Source: CAYVUI01 sp964454745 (lineage in GTDB: Bacteria; Planctomycetota; Phycisphaerae; Sedimentisphaerales; Anaerohalosphaeraceae). Taken from it: 32,998 nucleotides of DNA. Position numbers and translations under genes: made by a program. Location of the stretch: the NCBI GenBank assembly GCA_964454745.1, contig CAYVUI010000041.1, positions 1 through 32,998 on the forward strand. The letters are read 5' to 3'. This document shows positions 7,194-15,516 of this stretch, in pieces; position 1 is the stretch's first letter; each line of letters begins with the position of its first letter. The notes under the pieces were generated by a model that searched no databases, was not told where the DNA came from, and saw only the letters and a list, made by a program, of their open reading frames with translations.

Positions 7194-8666
7194 ATGGATA
7201 GAAGAGCTTTCTTAAGAACCTCGGCGGCATCCCTGGCTTGTTTTTCCCTGGCGGGCATGGCAAAACCGCTTCAAGCCAATGGAGATCAGCATTCTAAACC
7301 TAACGTAATCTTTATCCTTTGCGATGATATGGGCTGGGGAGACCCCTCGTGTTACGGCCATCCGCATATCAAGACCCCGAACATTGACCGTCTGGCACGG
7401 GAAGGGAGAATGTTCACCAACTTTTATGTGAACAGCCCGGTGTGTTCGCCCTCACGGGCCGGGATCATGACCGGCCGGTATCCGAGCAAAATGGGAATTC
7501 ATGGTCATTTCTTCGACGAGGAGAACAATAAGAAACGAAAAATGCCCCAGTGGCTCGATCCCAAAATCCTAACGCTGACGAAATTCATGAAAGAAAACGG
7601 GTATGTGACCGGACATTTTGGCAAGTGGCACCTGGGCGGCCCGTGGCAGGAGGATGCCCCCAAGCCGCAGGAATATGGAATCGATGAGCAGATTACCCAT
7701 GTTTCCAGCGATCAGCATCTGTGGGATTTTATCAGCGAGGACCCTCGGATTACTGTAAAACCTGGTGAACATATGCCCTGCAGATTTTCTGAAGCGATCA
7801 CCACGGCTTCCATAGATTTTATCGATAAGCATAAGGATGAGCCGTTTTTCCTGAATGTATGGCACTGGATGCCGCATTCACCGATTACGCCGAACGAAGA
7901 GCAGATGAAACGATATGAACCATTTAAATCTCCCTGGCCGGAATATACGACCCCTGCGCAGGTGTATTATTCCGCGATTACGGATTTGGATTATCACATC
8001 GGGCGAATGCTTAACCGGGTCAAGGAGCACGGGCTCGAGGACAATACGATTGTGATCTTCACCAGCGACAATGGGCCGGAAGACCTGCATATCGGCAACG
8101 CCGCACACAGCGGCTTTGGCAGTACAGGTGTATTTCGCGGGCGAAAACGCAGCATTTATGAAGGCGGCATTCGTGAGCCGCTGATTGTCAAGTGGCCCAA
8201 TTCAAGGATTCCAAAGGGAACCATTGACAAAGAAACCATCCTGATCGGGACTGATTTTCTGGCCTCGATCGCGGGGATGCTCGGGCTCAAACTGCCGGCG
8301 AAAAACGATATCGATGGAAAAGATATGAGCGCGGCCCTGCTGGGAACACCGGTGGACCGCAAAGGCCCAATCATGTGGGAATACCGCTTTGGGGTTGTCG
8401 GCTATGAATACCACCGGCCCCCAAGGCTTGCGATGCGAGAGGGTGATTACAAGATCCTTATCGATCCGGATGGATCGCGTGTGGAACTGTACAACCTCAA
8501 GACCGATCCGGGCGAACTGGACAACCTGGCTAATGAAAAGCCCCAGCTCTGCAAAAAAATGCAGGCAAAGTTGATGGCCTGGCACCGGTCGCTGCCGAAC
8601 AATGATTTTGTCGATCCCAGCCGAAAAGCAAAGTCCGGATGGGAGCGGTTGCTGGAAGACAGTTAA
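7194..8666 (+). CDS. Tat-exported formylglycine-dependent sulfatase
   Basis: The preferred start is the ATG at 7194: AGGGG lies seven bases upstream and translation then begins with a Tat signal, MDRRAFLRTSAAS. The frame is open upstream to 7140, but that extension overlaps the preceding terminator and would bury the signal. The 490-residue product has Asp44-Asp45 in CDDMGWGD, the formylglycine core C-S-P-S-R at 84-88 followed by AGIMTGR, GKWHLGG, TSDNGPE, and RGRKRSIYEGG with the conserved Lys. Normal sulfatase length, no extra domain. The signal lacks a clear lipobox Cys, so it may be soluble in the periplasm or secreted. It is followed by the SSS symporter gene, pointing to desulfation before uptake. 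Substrate unknown. Confidence 0.93.
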   Translation: MDRRAFLRTSAASLACFSLAGMAKPLQANGDQHSKPNVIFILCDDMGWGDPSCYGHPHIKTPNIDRLAREGRMFTNFYVNSPVCSPSRAGIMTGRYPSKMGIHGHFFDEENNKKRKMPQWLDPKILTLTKFMKENGYVTGHFGKWHLGGPWQEDAPKPQEYGIDEQITHVSSDQHLWDFISEDPRITVKPGEHMPCRFSEAITTASIDFIDKHKDEPFFLNVWHWMPHSPITPNEEQMKRYEPFKSPWPEYTTPAQVYYSAITDLDYHIGRMLNRVKEHGLEDNTIVIFTSDNGPEDLHIGNAAHSGFGSTGVFRGRKRSIYEGGIREPLIVKWPNSRIPKGTIDKETILIGTDFLASIAGMLGLKLPAKNDIDGKDMSAALLGTPVDRKGPIMWEYRFGVVGYEYHRPPRLAMREGDYKILIDPDGSRVELYNLKTDPGELDNLANEKPQLCKKMQAKLMAWHRSLPNNDFVDPSRKAKSGWERLLEDS

Positions 8667-8671
8667 AGGGC

Positions 8672-8706
8672 GAATTGACATCATAACAGATTACTTGAGT
8701 CAATTC
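8672..8706. repeat. Inverted repeat between sulfatase and symporter genes
   Basis: GAATTGAC at 8672-8679 and GTCAATTC at 8699-8706 are perfect 8-bp arms separated by 19 bases. There is no T run after it on the plus strand, so it is not a typical intrinsic terminator. It could be an operator or an RNA processing hairpin that sets different levels of sulfatase and transporter. Confidence 0.4.
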
Positions 8707-8709
8707 CGG

Positions 8710-8738
8710 TTGTCTAAAAAGCAATTCGTCCCTGTTAT
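8710..8738 (+). promoter_or_regulatory. Possible promoter of the symporter gene
   Basis: TTGTCT (8710-8715), a 17-bp spacer and TGTTAT (8733-8738) form a partial match to a housekeeping promoter just after the inverted repeat and 50 bp before the symporter ATG. The -10 matches consensus at four of six positions, so this is tentative. Confidence 0.3.
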
Positions 8739-8787
8739 GGTACAGCGTTAAATAGTAATATTTCTTTAATTAACGGGTGAACTCTAT

Positions 8788-10395
8788 ATGGACATTCATA
8801 GTCAGCTTAATGTACTGGATTATGCGGTAGTCGGCGTTTATATTGCCGCATTGCTCGCGATTGGTTTCTGGGTCAGTTTTAAAAAGGAACACGAGGAGGA
8901 CCTTTTCCTGGCGGGCAACAGCCTGACCTGGCCGAATATCGGCCTTTCGATCTTCGGGACCAATGTCAGCCCTTCCATGATGATTGCCTCGTGCGGGATC
9001 GCGTATACTTCCGGCATGGTGGCGGGCAATTTTGAGTGGCTGGCATGGGTATTTCTTTTTATCCTGAGTATGCTGTTTATCCCGCATTACCTAAATACCC
9101 GCATTTCGACGATGCCGGAGTTTATGAGCAGGCGTTTTAGTGAACCCTGCCGTGATTTTCTTTCTTGGTATACCGTTTTCAGTACACTGGTGCTGTGGCT
9201 GGGCTCGAATTTGTATGCCGGGGGGCTTTTGCTTGGGCAGATCATGAACTGGCCAGTCTGGGCTTCAATTGTCTTTTTAACGGTGATCGCGACGAGTTTT
9301 ACCGTGACCGGCGGGCTGGCTGCGGTGGTGATTACCGACTCTTTCCAGTCGATCCTGATGATTGTCGCCTCGATCGCGCTGACCGTGATCGGCCTGGTCA
9401 AGGTCGGCGGGATTACCAATATGATTGATTCGGTTCCGTCGGATTACTGGACGCTGTTTCGCCCAACCCATGACGAAGTCTATCCCTGGCATGCAATCCT
9501 GCTGGGCTACCCGGTCCTGGGAATCTGGTTCTGGTGTACGGACCAGACGATTGTTCAACGGGTGCTGGGCGGCAAGAACCTGGCCCAGGGCCAGTACGGA
9601 ACGATTTTTGCCGGTTACCTCAAGATTATCACGCCACTGATCTTTTTCCTGCCGGGCATTTTGTGCAAGATCCTGCATCCGAACCTGGAAACCTCTGATG
9701 AAGCCTATATGACGATGGTTTCGACCTATCTGCCCAATGGCATGATCGGGCTGATTGTCGCGGTTTTGATCGCGGCACTGATCAGTACCATCGACTCGGG
9801 GCTTAATTCGCTCAGTACCGTGTTTACACTGGATATCTATCTCAAGCAGTTTCGCCCCAATGCGGACACGAAAGAACGCATCTGGATCGGCAGGATGGTC
9901 ACCATCGCCGCAGCGGTGATTTCCATCTTTTTTGCCCTCGCGATTGGTTCCGTACGGAATATGGACCTGTTCAGTATGCTCCAGTCGATCATCGGCTTTT
10001 TGGCCCCGCCGATGGCCGCGGTCTTTATGGTTGGCATCCTCTGGAGACGGGCGACGAGTAAGGCGGCCTTTGCGACCCTCGTGGTGGGAACGGTAGCCAG
10101 TGTGGGGATCGGGATCGCCAATCTTACAAACTTTCCGAGCCCGGACTTCTGGCCGCACTTTTTGCTGTTGTCGTTTTATATCTTTGCGGCCCTGGTTGTA
10201 TTCATGATCGGGCTGTCGCTGATGACAAGACCGGATAATACTCAGCCGCTGCCTTCGATTCGGGAAGCCTATAAGATTGTTGAAATTGACAATCACTCGG
10301 AAAAAATTGTATGGACCTGGTGGATTGTGCTGGCGGGGATTATGGTCTTTCTGTACATCTTTTTCCAGCTTGCCATGACAAAGCTAAGCGGGTAA
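8788..10395 (+). CDS. SSS-family (SLC5-like) sodium/solute symporter
   Basis: This 535-residue integral membrane protein has roughly 13-14 hydrophobic segments. Two family hallmarks are clear: WCTDQTIVQRVLGGKNLAQG (about 249-268), as in SGLT-type transporters, and ALISTIDSGLNSLSTVFTLD (about 330-349), the sodium-site helix. FLAGNSLTWPNIGLSIFGTN near the N-terminus is the usual TM1 region. It should couple inward sodium flow to uptake of a sugar or related small solute across the inner membrane. Its place beside a sulfatase and glycosidases suggests a monosaccharide released by them. The ribosome site before the ATG at 8788 is weak. It ends at a bidirectional terminator shared with the convergent beta-helix gene. 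Confidence 0.93.
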   Translation: MDIHSQLNVLDYAVVGVYIAALLAIGFWVSFKKEHEEDLFLAGNSLTWPNIGLSIFGTNVSPSMMIASCGIAYTSGMVAGNFEWLAWVFLFILSMLFIPHYLNTRISTMPEFMSRRFSEPCRDFLSWYTVFSTLVLWLGSNLYAGGLLLGQIMNWPVWASIVFLTVIATSFTVTGGLAAVVITDSFQSILMIVASIALTVIGLVKVGGITNMIDSVPSDYWTLFRPTHDEVYPWHAILLGYPVLGIWFWCTDQTIVQRVLGGKNLAQGQYGTIFAGYLKIITPLIFFLPGILCKILHPNLETSDEAYMTMVSTYLPNGMIGLIVAVLIAALISTIDSGLNSLSTVFTLDIYLKQFRPNADTKERIWIGRMVTIAAAVISIFFALAIGSVRNMDLFSMLQSIIGFLAPPMAAVFMVGILWRRATSKAAFATLVVGTVASVGIGIANLTNFPSPDFWPHFLLLSFYIFAALVVFMIGLSLMTRPDNTQPLPSIREAYKIVEIDNHSEKIVWTWWIVLAGIMVFLYIFFQLAMTKLSG

Positions 10396-10421
10396 GCGGT
10401 GTTCCAATTCAAAACAAAAAC

Positions 10422-10460
10422 GGCCCGTGAATCAAAACTGAATCGCGGGCCATTTTTTTT
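10422..10460. terminator. Bidirectional terminator overlapping the end of the beta-helix gene
   Basis: GGCCCGTGA (10422-10430) pairs with TCGCGGGCC (10443-10451), nine pairs including one G-T wobble. On the plus strand it is followed by eight T residues (10453-10460), ending the symporter transcript. On the minus strand the stem is followed by GTTTTTGTTTT. The right arm lies inside the coding sequence: the minus-strand gene's stop codon is at 10432-10434, so its last codons form part of the hairpin. Confidence 0.85.
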
Positions 10461-12654
10461 GCGCGTATTTCTTTTCCAGGCCCATTTGGCTGCGGTCGAG
10501 GGGCTTGATCCCCATTTTCAGGGCCGGTGAATCCGGATGCAGGCAAAAGTCTTCTTTGGCAATATCCATGAACATGGGATCAACAACCCGGCTATGCATC
10601 TCGATCTGTTGTTTTTGCAATTGCTCCAGCAAAGAGACCGCATTCACTTGAGCAACTTTGGAATAGAACAGGTTGAAATCCGCGTAACAATCCTCAGGGC
10701 GGGTATAGGCGACGTTGGGCCGAGGTTTGTGACCGTAAAATTGCCCCTCTCCATTTACATGATAGAGGATATTTCGCTGGAGGCGTGAACCGAGGGTCGG
10801 CTCGTCATATGGAAAACTCCAGAACCCGATATACTCCGCCATGTCCACACAGTCGATAATATAGTTGTTCTCGATGTGGTTGTAGTTTTTCCGCACGATC
10901 CCGCGGGAACATTTGTAGATAATGTTGTCACAAATCAGCGTATCCCGCTGCCAGCCGTCCGTTCGAATCGCTCCCCTGCAGCGATTGCCGCTGGAAATAT
11001 GATGCAGGTAGTTGCCGCGGACAATATTGCCCGGCCCGGTCGCCGAGAGATAAATCCCGTTGCCGTCCCCGAGTCTTTGCAGCACGGAATGAATCTCGTT
11101 GTACTCCACTACGTTGTTCGTCGAATGGATGTATGGAAAAGAAGCCCCCCAGCTCAGATCGGAATTCACTTCATGCCAGCGGATGCTTTTGCCGTTTTCC
11201 CTGCGATCAGCCATAGTTTCCCGGTTGAAAAAATTGGGCCGAATACCGGTTACGCCAATCGCGGCATAGGGCATATCATGGATCCGATTATGGGCGATGC
11301 GATTGTCGCCGCTTTGCCAGGCCATGATACCGTAATAATGCCAGTAATAAAGCCCGCAGTGGCTGACATGGTTATTAAGAACTGTATTGCGGCGGTTGAC
11401 ATCTTTATGGCCCGGGCCATAACCGATCAACGTGATCCCGCTGCCGCCGAGTTCGTGTATCCGGTTGCCCTCGATCACATTATCCTGTGCATACAAATCC
11501 AGGCGTACGGCACCGGAACCGCCCGCCAGAAACCGGCAATCCCGAACCGCACAGTTTGCAGCACCTCGCAGGCGAACAAAGGCATTGGGCTTATCTACTA
11601 TTTCCCAGTCATGCTGGATGCCCATGTCGTCCTTTGCCCAGACGGACCGGTCAGAATGGATGAAAGACAGGCCCTCGATGGTTACATTTTCAATCGGGAT
11701 ATCCTGCCCGTTTTTATCGATTTGCCCCTCCACCCGGATAAACTCGATCAATCGCGGAACAAAAACAGCATCGGAAGGTTTGCCCTCCTTTGGCCAGTAA
11801 TAGATCTTGCGGGTATGGCTGTTCATGACCCATTCGCCGGGCTCATCGAGAGCTTCCAGGATATTTTCGACCCAAAGATCGATTGTCTCATCGGGGTAGC
11901 CTTTGAGTTTTGCAATCGGGTAAGTCGGTTTGATCGCCGTTTTAGCCGTATGGTTCTTTTCGTCCACGGACTGCAACGGCAGGACATTGACCACGAAATC
12001 CGCCATGGTGCGGGCGATAACTTCCACATCCTCGATATTTGACCAATTCTTTAACGCACCTTCCGGAAAGCGGAAATTACCCGGCTGCTTATCCATGTAT
12101 GACTTCGCCTCGAACAGGTCAATTCCATGCGAACGCGCACGGTCAATCCAGTTCACCCCATCAAACATAACCCGAAAGGACTCAACCCCTTTCGGAATAT
12201 CCGCTGCCCACACCTTGTTTTTGTACGCAGGATTCAGACCAGGAGGAACCTGCGAAAGCTTCGACCACTTATCCACCTTCACACCGCCGCTAAGAACAGC
12301 CGATTCTCCCTTGTGAGAACGAATTGTAAGAGAAACGCTCTCGGGCAGAAGGCTTCTGTCAATCACAACGGTTTGCTCCAGTTGATAAATCCCCCCGCGA
12401 AGAATGATCTCGACATGACGGATTTGCTTTTTGCTTCTCAGATACTCCGGCACTCTCCTGACCGCTGCAACAAGGCTTGCCATCGGCCCCGCATCCCCTT
12501 CTTTGAGCGGAGAAAGCCCGGACCATTGGTCACTGCCATCGACGGCAACATAAATACGGAGCGTGTCATTTTGATTCGGATCGAGTGATTTTGATTGACC
12601 AAATCCTGAAAAAGTAAACACAACAGTTACAAGAAGCAGACAAGCTTTGCTCAT
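10432..12654 (-). CDS. Secreted right-handed beta-helix protein (GH141-like)
   Basis: This 740-residue protein begins with a Sec signal peptide (MSKACLLLVTVVFTFSGFGQ). The N-terminal domain opens with the family pattern IYVAVDGSDQWSG, ILRGGIYQLEQTVVI and VLSGGVKVDKW. A parallel beta-helix follows with rungs such as NVTIEGLSFIHSD, NVIEGNRIHELGGSGI, DNRIAHNRIHDMPYAAIGVTG and RLGDGNGIYLSATGPGN. The C-terminal DSPALKMGIKPLDRSQMGL is shared with the protein at 18801-21032 (DSAALKLGIKPVDVSQAGL), so the two are clear paralogues. By resemblance it is placed near GH141, whose known members act on fucosides or xylan; activity here is inferred only. It has its own promoter with the -35 in the stop codon of the upstream gene. 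It is transcribed after the GHL6 gene and ends at a shared terminator. Confidence 0.85.
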   Translation of the reverse strand: MSKACLLLVTVVFTFSGFGQSKSLDPNQNDTLRIYVAVDGSDQWSGLSPLKEGDAGPMASLVAAVRRVPEYLRSKKQIRHVEIILRGGIYQLEQTVVIDRSLLPESVSLTIRSHKGESAVLSGGVKVDKWSKLSQVPPGLNPAYKNKVWAADIPKGVESFRVMFDGVNWIDRARSHGIDLFEAKSYMDKQPGNFRFPEGALKNWSNIEDVEVIARTMADFVVNVLPLQSVDEKNHTAKTAIKPTYPIAKLKGYPDETIDLWVENILEALDEPGEWVMNSHTRKIYYWPKEGKPSDAVFVPRLIEFIRVEGQIDKNGQDIPIENVTIEGLSFIHSDRSVWAKDDMGIQHDWEIVDKPNAFVRLRGAANCAVRDCRFLAGGSGAVRLDLYAQDNVIEGNRIHELGGSGITLIGYGPGHKDVNRRNTVLNNHVSHCGLYYWHYYGIMAWQSGDNRIAHNRIHDMPYAAIGVTGIRPNFFNRETMADRRENGKSIRWHEVNSDLSWGASFPYIHSTNNVVEYNEIHSVLQRLGDGNGIYLSATGPGNIVRGNYLHHISSGNRCRGAIRTDGWQRDTLICDNIIYKCSRGIVRKNYNHIENNYIIDCVDMAEYIGFWSFPYDEPTLGSRLQRNILYHVNGEGQFYGHKPRPNVAYTRPEDCYADFNLFYSKVAQVNAVSLLEQLQKQQIEMHSRVVDPMFMDIAKEDFCLHPDSPALKMGIKPLDRSQMGLEKKYAQKKWPAIQF

Positions 12655-12665
12655 GAAACGGACCT

Positions 12666-12682
12666 TTCATTTTCAAAATGAA
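12666..12682. promoter_or_regulatory. 17-bp palindrome covering the ribosome site of the beta-helix gene
   Basis: TTCATTTT and AAAATGAA are perfect arms around one central base. The site lies in the leader of the minus-strand gene starting at 12654, downstream of its predicted -10, and the arm nearest the gene runs into the AAAGG ribosome site. It could be a repressor operator or a leader hairpin limiting translation, although with one central base an RNA loop would have to open some pairs. Confidence 0.45.
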
Positions 12683-12703
12683 TGCAAAAAGAGAATGCGC
12701 GTA

Positions 12704-12732
12704 AGTATAACCCATGCAGAAAGGGATTACAA
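12704..12732 (-). promoter_or_regulatory. Housekeeping-type promoter for the beta-helix gene at 12654
   Basis: On the minus strand TTGTAA (12732-12727), a 17-bp spacer and TATACT (12709-12704) form a good sigma-70-like promoter. The -35 box contains the TAA stop codon of the upstream GHL6 gene. It implies transcription of the last gene of the cluster separately from, or in addition to, readthrough. Confidence 0.55.
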
Positions 12733-15471
12733 GCCCGGCTCGGAAAACCAGTCGTCCGCAAGCTGCTGATAATCCGAAAAATCAACCTTGCAGTCTTCAT
12801 TGAGGTCTTTTACGGGGAATTCCGGGCAGAAGTAATTGCTCTCGCTACTGACCGGGTTGCCGGCGTACAAATCCTGGATTTGACTTTGGCTCATTGCATA
12901 ATTGTAGATGCGTACATCGTCAATCTTCCCGTCAAATATTCCCCAGGGACCGTCGCCAATCGTCAGCCGATAGCCTTGATCCGACCTCTCATTGATATTC
13001 CGCTCGGTCGAACCGCCATCCTCGATGCTGTCGATATAAAATTTCAGGGTATCCTCACCTGTCGGGAAGGTATCAAACTCAATGGTCATCGCAACATGAT
13101 GCCACTGGCCGTCGTTGACTTTGCCTGTCGATTCACCGCCATACCCGGAATAATTACCCCGCAGGGTCAGCCGGCCGTAGTCGATTCCGAACGTTTTTGC
13201 CCCCTGATCATTGGCAAAACCCACCGGCGACTTGGCAATGATCGGTGTAATGCCAGCGTTCTTTGAGGTCTGAATCCAGGCGGACCAAGTGAGTCCCTGG
13301 CCGTTGAAATCATAAAGGCCTGAAGTGGAATCCGGAATTACGACATAATCATTGACGCCGTCAAAATCGAGGGCCCATGTGCCGTCATGGCCGGGAACCC
13401 AGGCATCCATGGGATTCATATTGACCAGCTGCCCATGGTTTTGGTATTCACTGGAATCTTCCGCATCCGAGCCGCCCCCTTCATCAAACGTCCACGAGCC
13501 GGTCAGGCCGAACCACTGCCTTTGATTTTCAAGCCAGTTGGCAAATAAATCCGCCGCATAATCGAGGAAATAATCCCAGTTGGTCCGTTCATAATCCAGT
13601 ACCACGCAGGCAAGATGCTGGAACTGCGGCACGGTAATATACACACCATTTCCTGAAGGGATTACCGCAAGTGCTTTTTCCTTTACCGCGTCAAAAGCCG
13701 CGGTCGGAACCGGCCCCTTGACAAAAAGCTGGGCGCCTGTCACAGGCGGCGGCAGGATACCCGGATCAGAAGTTTCATAATTGCCGTCGAGCCGGTGTGC
13801 CTGAAGCATCCCGATCCATGTGGCATCATTTTTTATACAGACGACCACACGACTGGGATCATCAGGCCGCATAACGGCCACGGCATGGGCTGCATCCGGG
13901 CCGCCGGTCATGGAAACCGGGGGATCGCCTGCCTGGGTGAGGATGCTGTTTAACAATTCCGCCCGAATCTGGGACTGCTGGCCCTGGGTATACCACCGCG
14001 GGTCATCGGCAAGATAGATCACCGTTCCGCCCGCCTGTTCAAAGGCGTCTACATTGGCCTGCTCCTGAACAGTAAGGATTCCGGGAATGGGCAGAATCAG
14101 CAACTCGTATCCGGTGAGTTCATTATTCTCGAGCTGCTGATCGGTTACGACGCCAATCGGGGCCCGCAGGCGGTTCAGCGTCCGGAAACTCTGCCAGCAG
14201 GGAACCAGCAATTTCTGGTACATTTGTTCAAGATTGGTAAGATAGAGATTCCGTGCCCGCTCACTGAAGTGGATCGCCGCCCAGCGGACCGGCCGGGTGC
14301 GGGCCAGGTAGGGGCTCACCTTTTCGCCCAGTTCAAGGGCGTTTTCAAACATCGGATCGGGCAGTTTGCCCTCGGAAACATCGAGATTGGCAATCAGGCC
14401 GTATGTCAGGCACGCACCGGAGACACTGAGGGTCTCCTCTTCGGAACGCAGGTCCGGAATCCAGATGTGCGGGGGCCTTCCCTGGGCCGCGTCACGCAAA
14501 TAGCTCATGCCGAATCCCTGCTGTACATCCCACAGCGGCAGCGGGATCGTGGTCGTATAGTTTTTGAAAAATACATTCGTGCCCCACTTGTTGATCGTAC
14601 TGGGGTATTCATCCTTGGGAGAGGGAGCGATACGAACCAGGTTGCTCCGCATGCGCGGATCGTTTAGCCAGGTTACGCGAGGGGTGCTGATGAGCATCGG
14701 CAGCCCGGGCTTGATTGCGTATGCCTGCTGAATATAATGTTCAAATCCCGCCTCGATGGTCTCATTTTTAAACTGCAAATAGCGGTTGTAGATCGGGTCG
14801 CTGTAGCTGATTGCCGCCGGCGGCTGGAGGCCGGTTTCCGCGGTAAATTTCGCCTGGCAATAGCTGCACCAGCAGCCTTCGTCGGGCATGTGCTGTTCAT
14901 CGAAGTAAAAACCATCGGCCCCGCGATTGAGCAGTTCGAGCATGCGGATTGTAAAATAATCCAGGTACGGGGAATTCAAGCAATGGTAGAGCCCGCGCCG
15001 GGCTTCGGCGGGCTGGCCGTTTTCATCTTTGCATACCCAGTCCGGGTTCTGAGCGGCCATGTACGCATCTTCCATGTGCCGATGATACAAGATAATATCC
15101 ATATCATAGGAATGGGCCCGGTCGATCATCTGCTGGGCGAGGTCCGCACCTGCGGTAACCGGTTCGACATAGCCTACACTGCTGGGCCACCAGGCACCCT
15201 CGTCACCGGTTTTGCAGTGCCGGGTGTAAACTTTGACACCCATGTCGTCAAAATAACTTTCCGCCATATTAAATACATCTTTAGGGTCCTGCCAGTTCTC
15301 ATAATTCCACAAACGCGTATGAAGCTGCACCCTGTGGCTGACAAAATTTTCGTCCAACACCAACCATGACGGCGATTCATCCACCGACACGAGCGGTGAG
15401 CCCTGGGCACAAAGAAACGGGGTGCATAAAAGAATACACCCCATCAGCAGCGATATCATACGCGGAATCAT
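12727..15471 (-). CDS. Secreted GHL6-type glycoside hydrolase with LamG and dockerin-like C-terminus (GH151-like candidate)
   Basis: This 914-residue protein has a Sec signal (about 1-24, ending CAQG) and then a TIM-barrel glycosidase domain with DIILYHRHME and GADGFYFDEQHM (about 184-195). Cysteines 200, 202 and 205 follow in CWCSYC, a pattern I associate with GHL6 (hypothetical glycosyl hydrolase 6) domains as found in GH151 alpha-L-fucosidases. Residues about 420-500 (ELTGYELLILPIPG, FEQAGGTVIYLADD) resemble a beta-galactosidase trimerisation/amidotransferase-like domain. A LamG/concanavalin-like domain follows (GSWTFDEGGG, ALDFDGVNDYVVIPD, WHHVAMTIEF). The end has a single dockerin-like loop, DLNEDCKVDFSDYQQLADDW. 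The domain order is seen; fucosidase activity is inferred. It starts 45 bp after the GH65 stop, with AAGGG nine bases before the ATG, and probably belongs to the same operon. Confidence 0.8.
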   Translation of the reverse strand: MIPRMISLLMGCILLCTPFLCAQGSPLVSVDESPSWLVLDENFVSHRVQLHTRLWNYENWQDPKDVFNMAESYFDDMGVKVYTRHCKTGDEGAWWPSSVGYVEPVTAGADLAQQMIDRAHSYDMDIILYHRHMEDAYMAAQNPDWVCKDENGQPAEARRGLYHCLNSPYLDYFTIRMLELLNRGADGFYFDEQHMPDEGCWCSYCQAKFTAETGLQPPAAISYSDPIYNRYLQFKNETIEAGFEHYIQQAYAIKPGLPMLISTPRVTWLNDPRMRSNLVRIAPSPKDEYPSTINKWGTNVFFKNYTTTIPLPLWDVQQGFGMSYLRDAAQGRPPHIWIPDLRSEEETLSVSGACLTYGLIANLDVSEGKLPDPMFENALELGEKVSPYLARTRPVRWAAIHFSERARNLYLTNLEQMYQKLLVPCWQSFRTLNRLRAPIGVVTDQQLENNELTGYELLILPIPGILTVQEQANVDAFEQAGGTVIYLADDPRWYTQGQQSQIRAELLNSILTQAGDPPVSMTGGPDAAHAVAVMRPDDPSRVVVCIKNDATWIGMLQAHRLDGNYETSDPGILPPPVTGAQLFVKGPVPTAAFDAVKEKALAVIPSGNGVYITVPQFQHLACVVLDYERTNWDYFLDYAADLFANWLENQRQWFGLTGSWTFDEGGGSDAEDSSEYQNHGQLVNMNPMDAWVPGHDGTWALDFDGVNDYVVIPDSTSGLYDFNGQGLTWSAWIQTSKNAGITPIIAKSPVGFANDQGAKTFGIDYGRLTLRGNYSGYGGESTGKVNDGQWHHVAMTIEFDTFPTGEDTLKFYIDSIEDGGSTERNINERSDQGYRLTIGDGPWGIFDGKIDDVRIYNYAMSQSQIQDLYAGNPVSSESNYFCPEFPVKDLNEDCKVDFSDYQQLADDWFSEPGL

Positions 15472-15516
15472 ACTATATGACCCTTTTTATCGTTATATCA
15501 ACACTGTAAATACGTG

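Noticed and set aside
9277..10296. Open frame on the minus strand opposite the symporter gene
   Set aside because: Rich in Arg, Asp, His and Gln as expected from the complement of a membrane-protein gene; no start signal or motif.
10876..12042. Open frame on the plus strand opposite the beta-helix gene
   Set aside because: Antisense shadow without ribosome site or family resemblance; the minus-strand frame has a signal peptide and family motifs.
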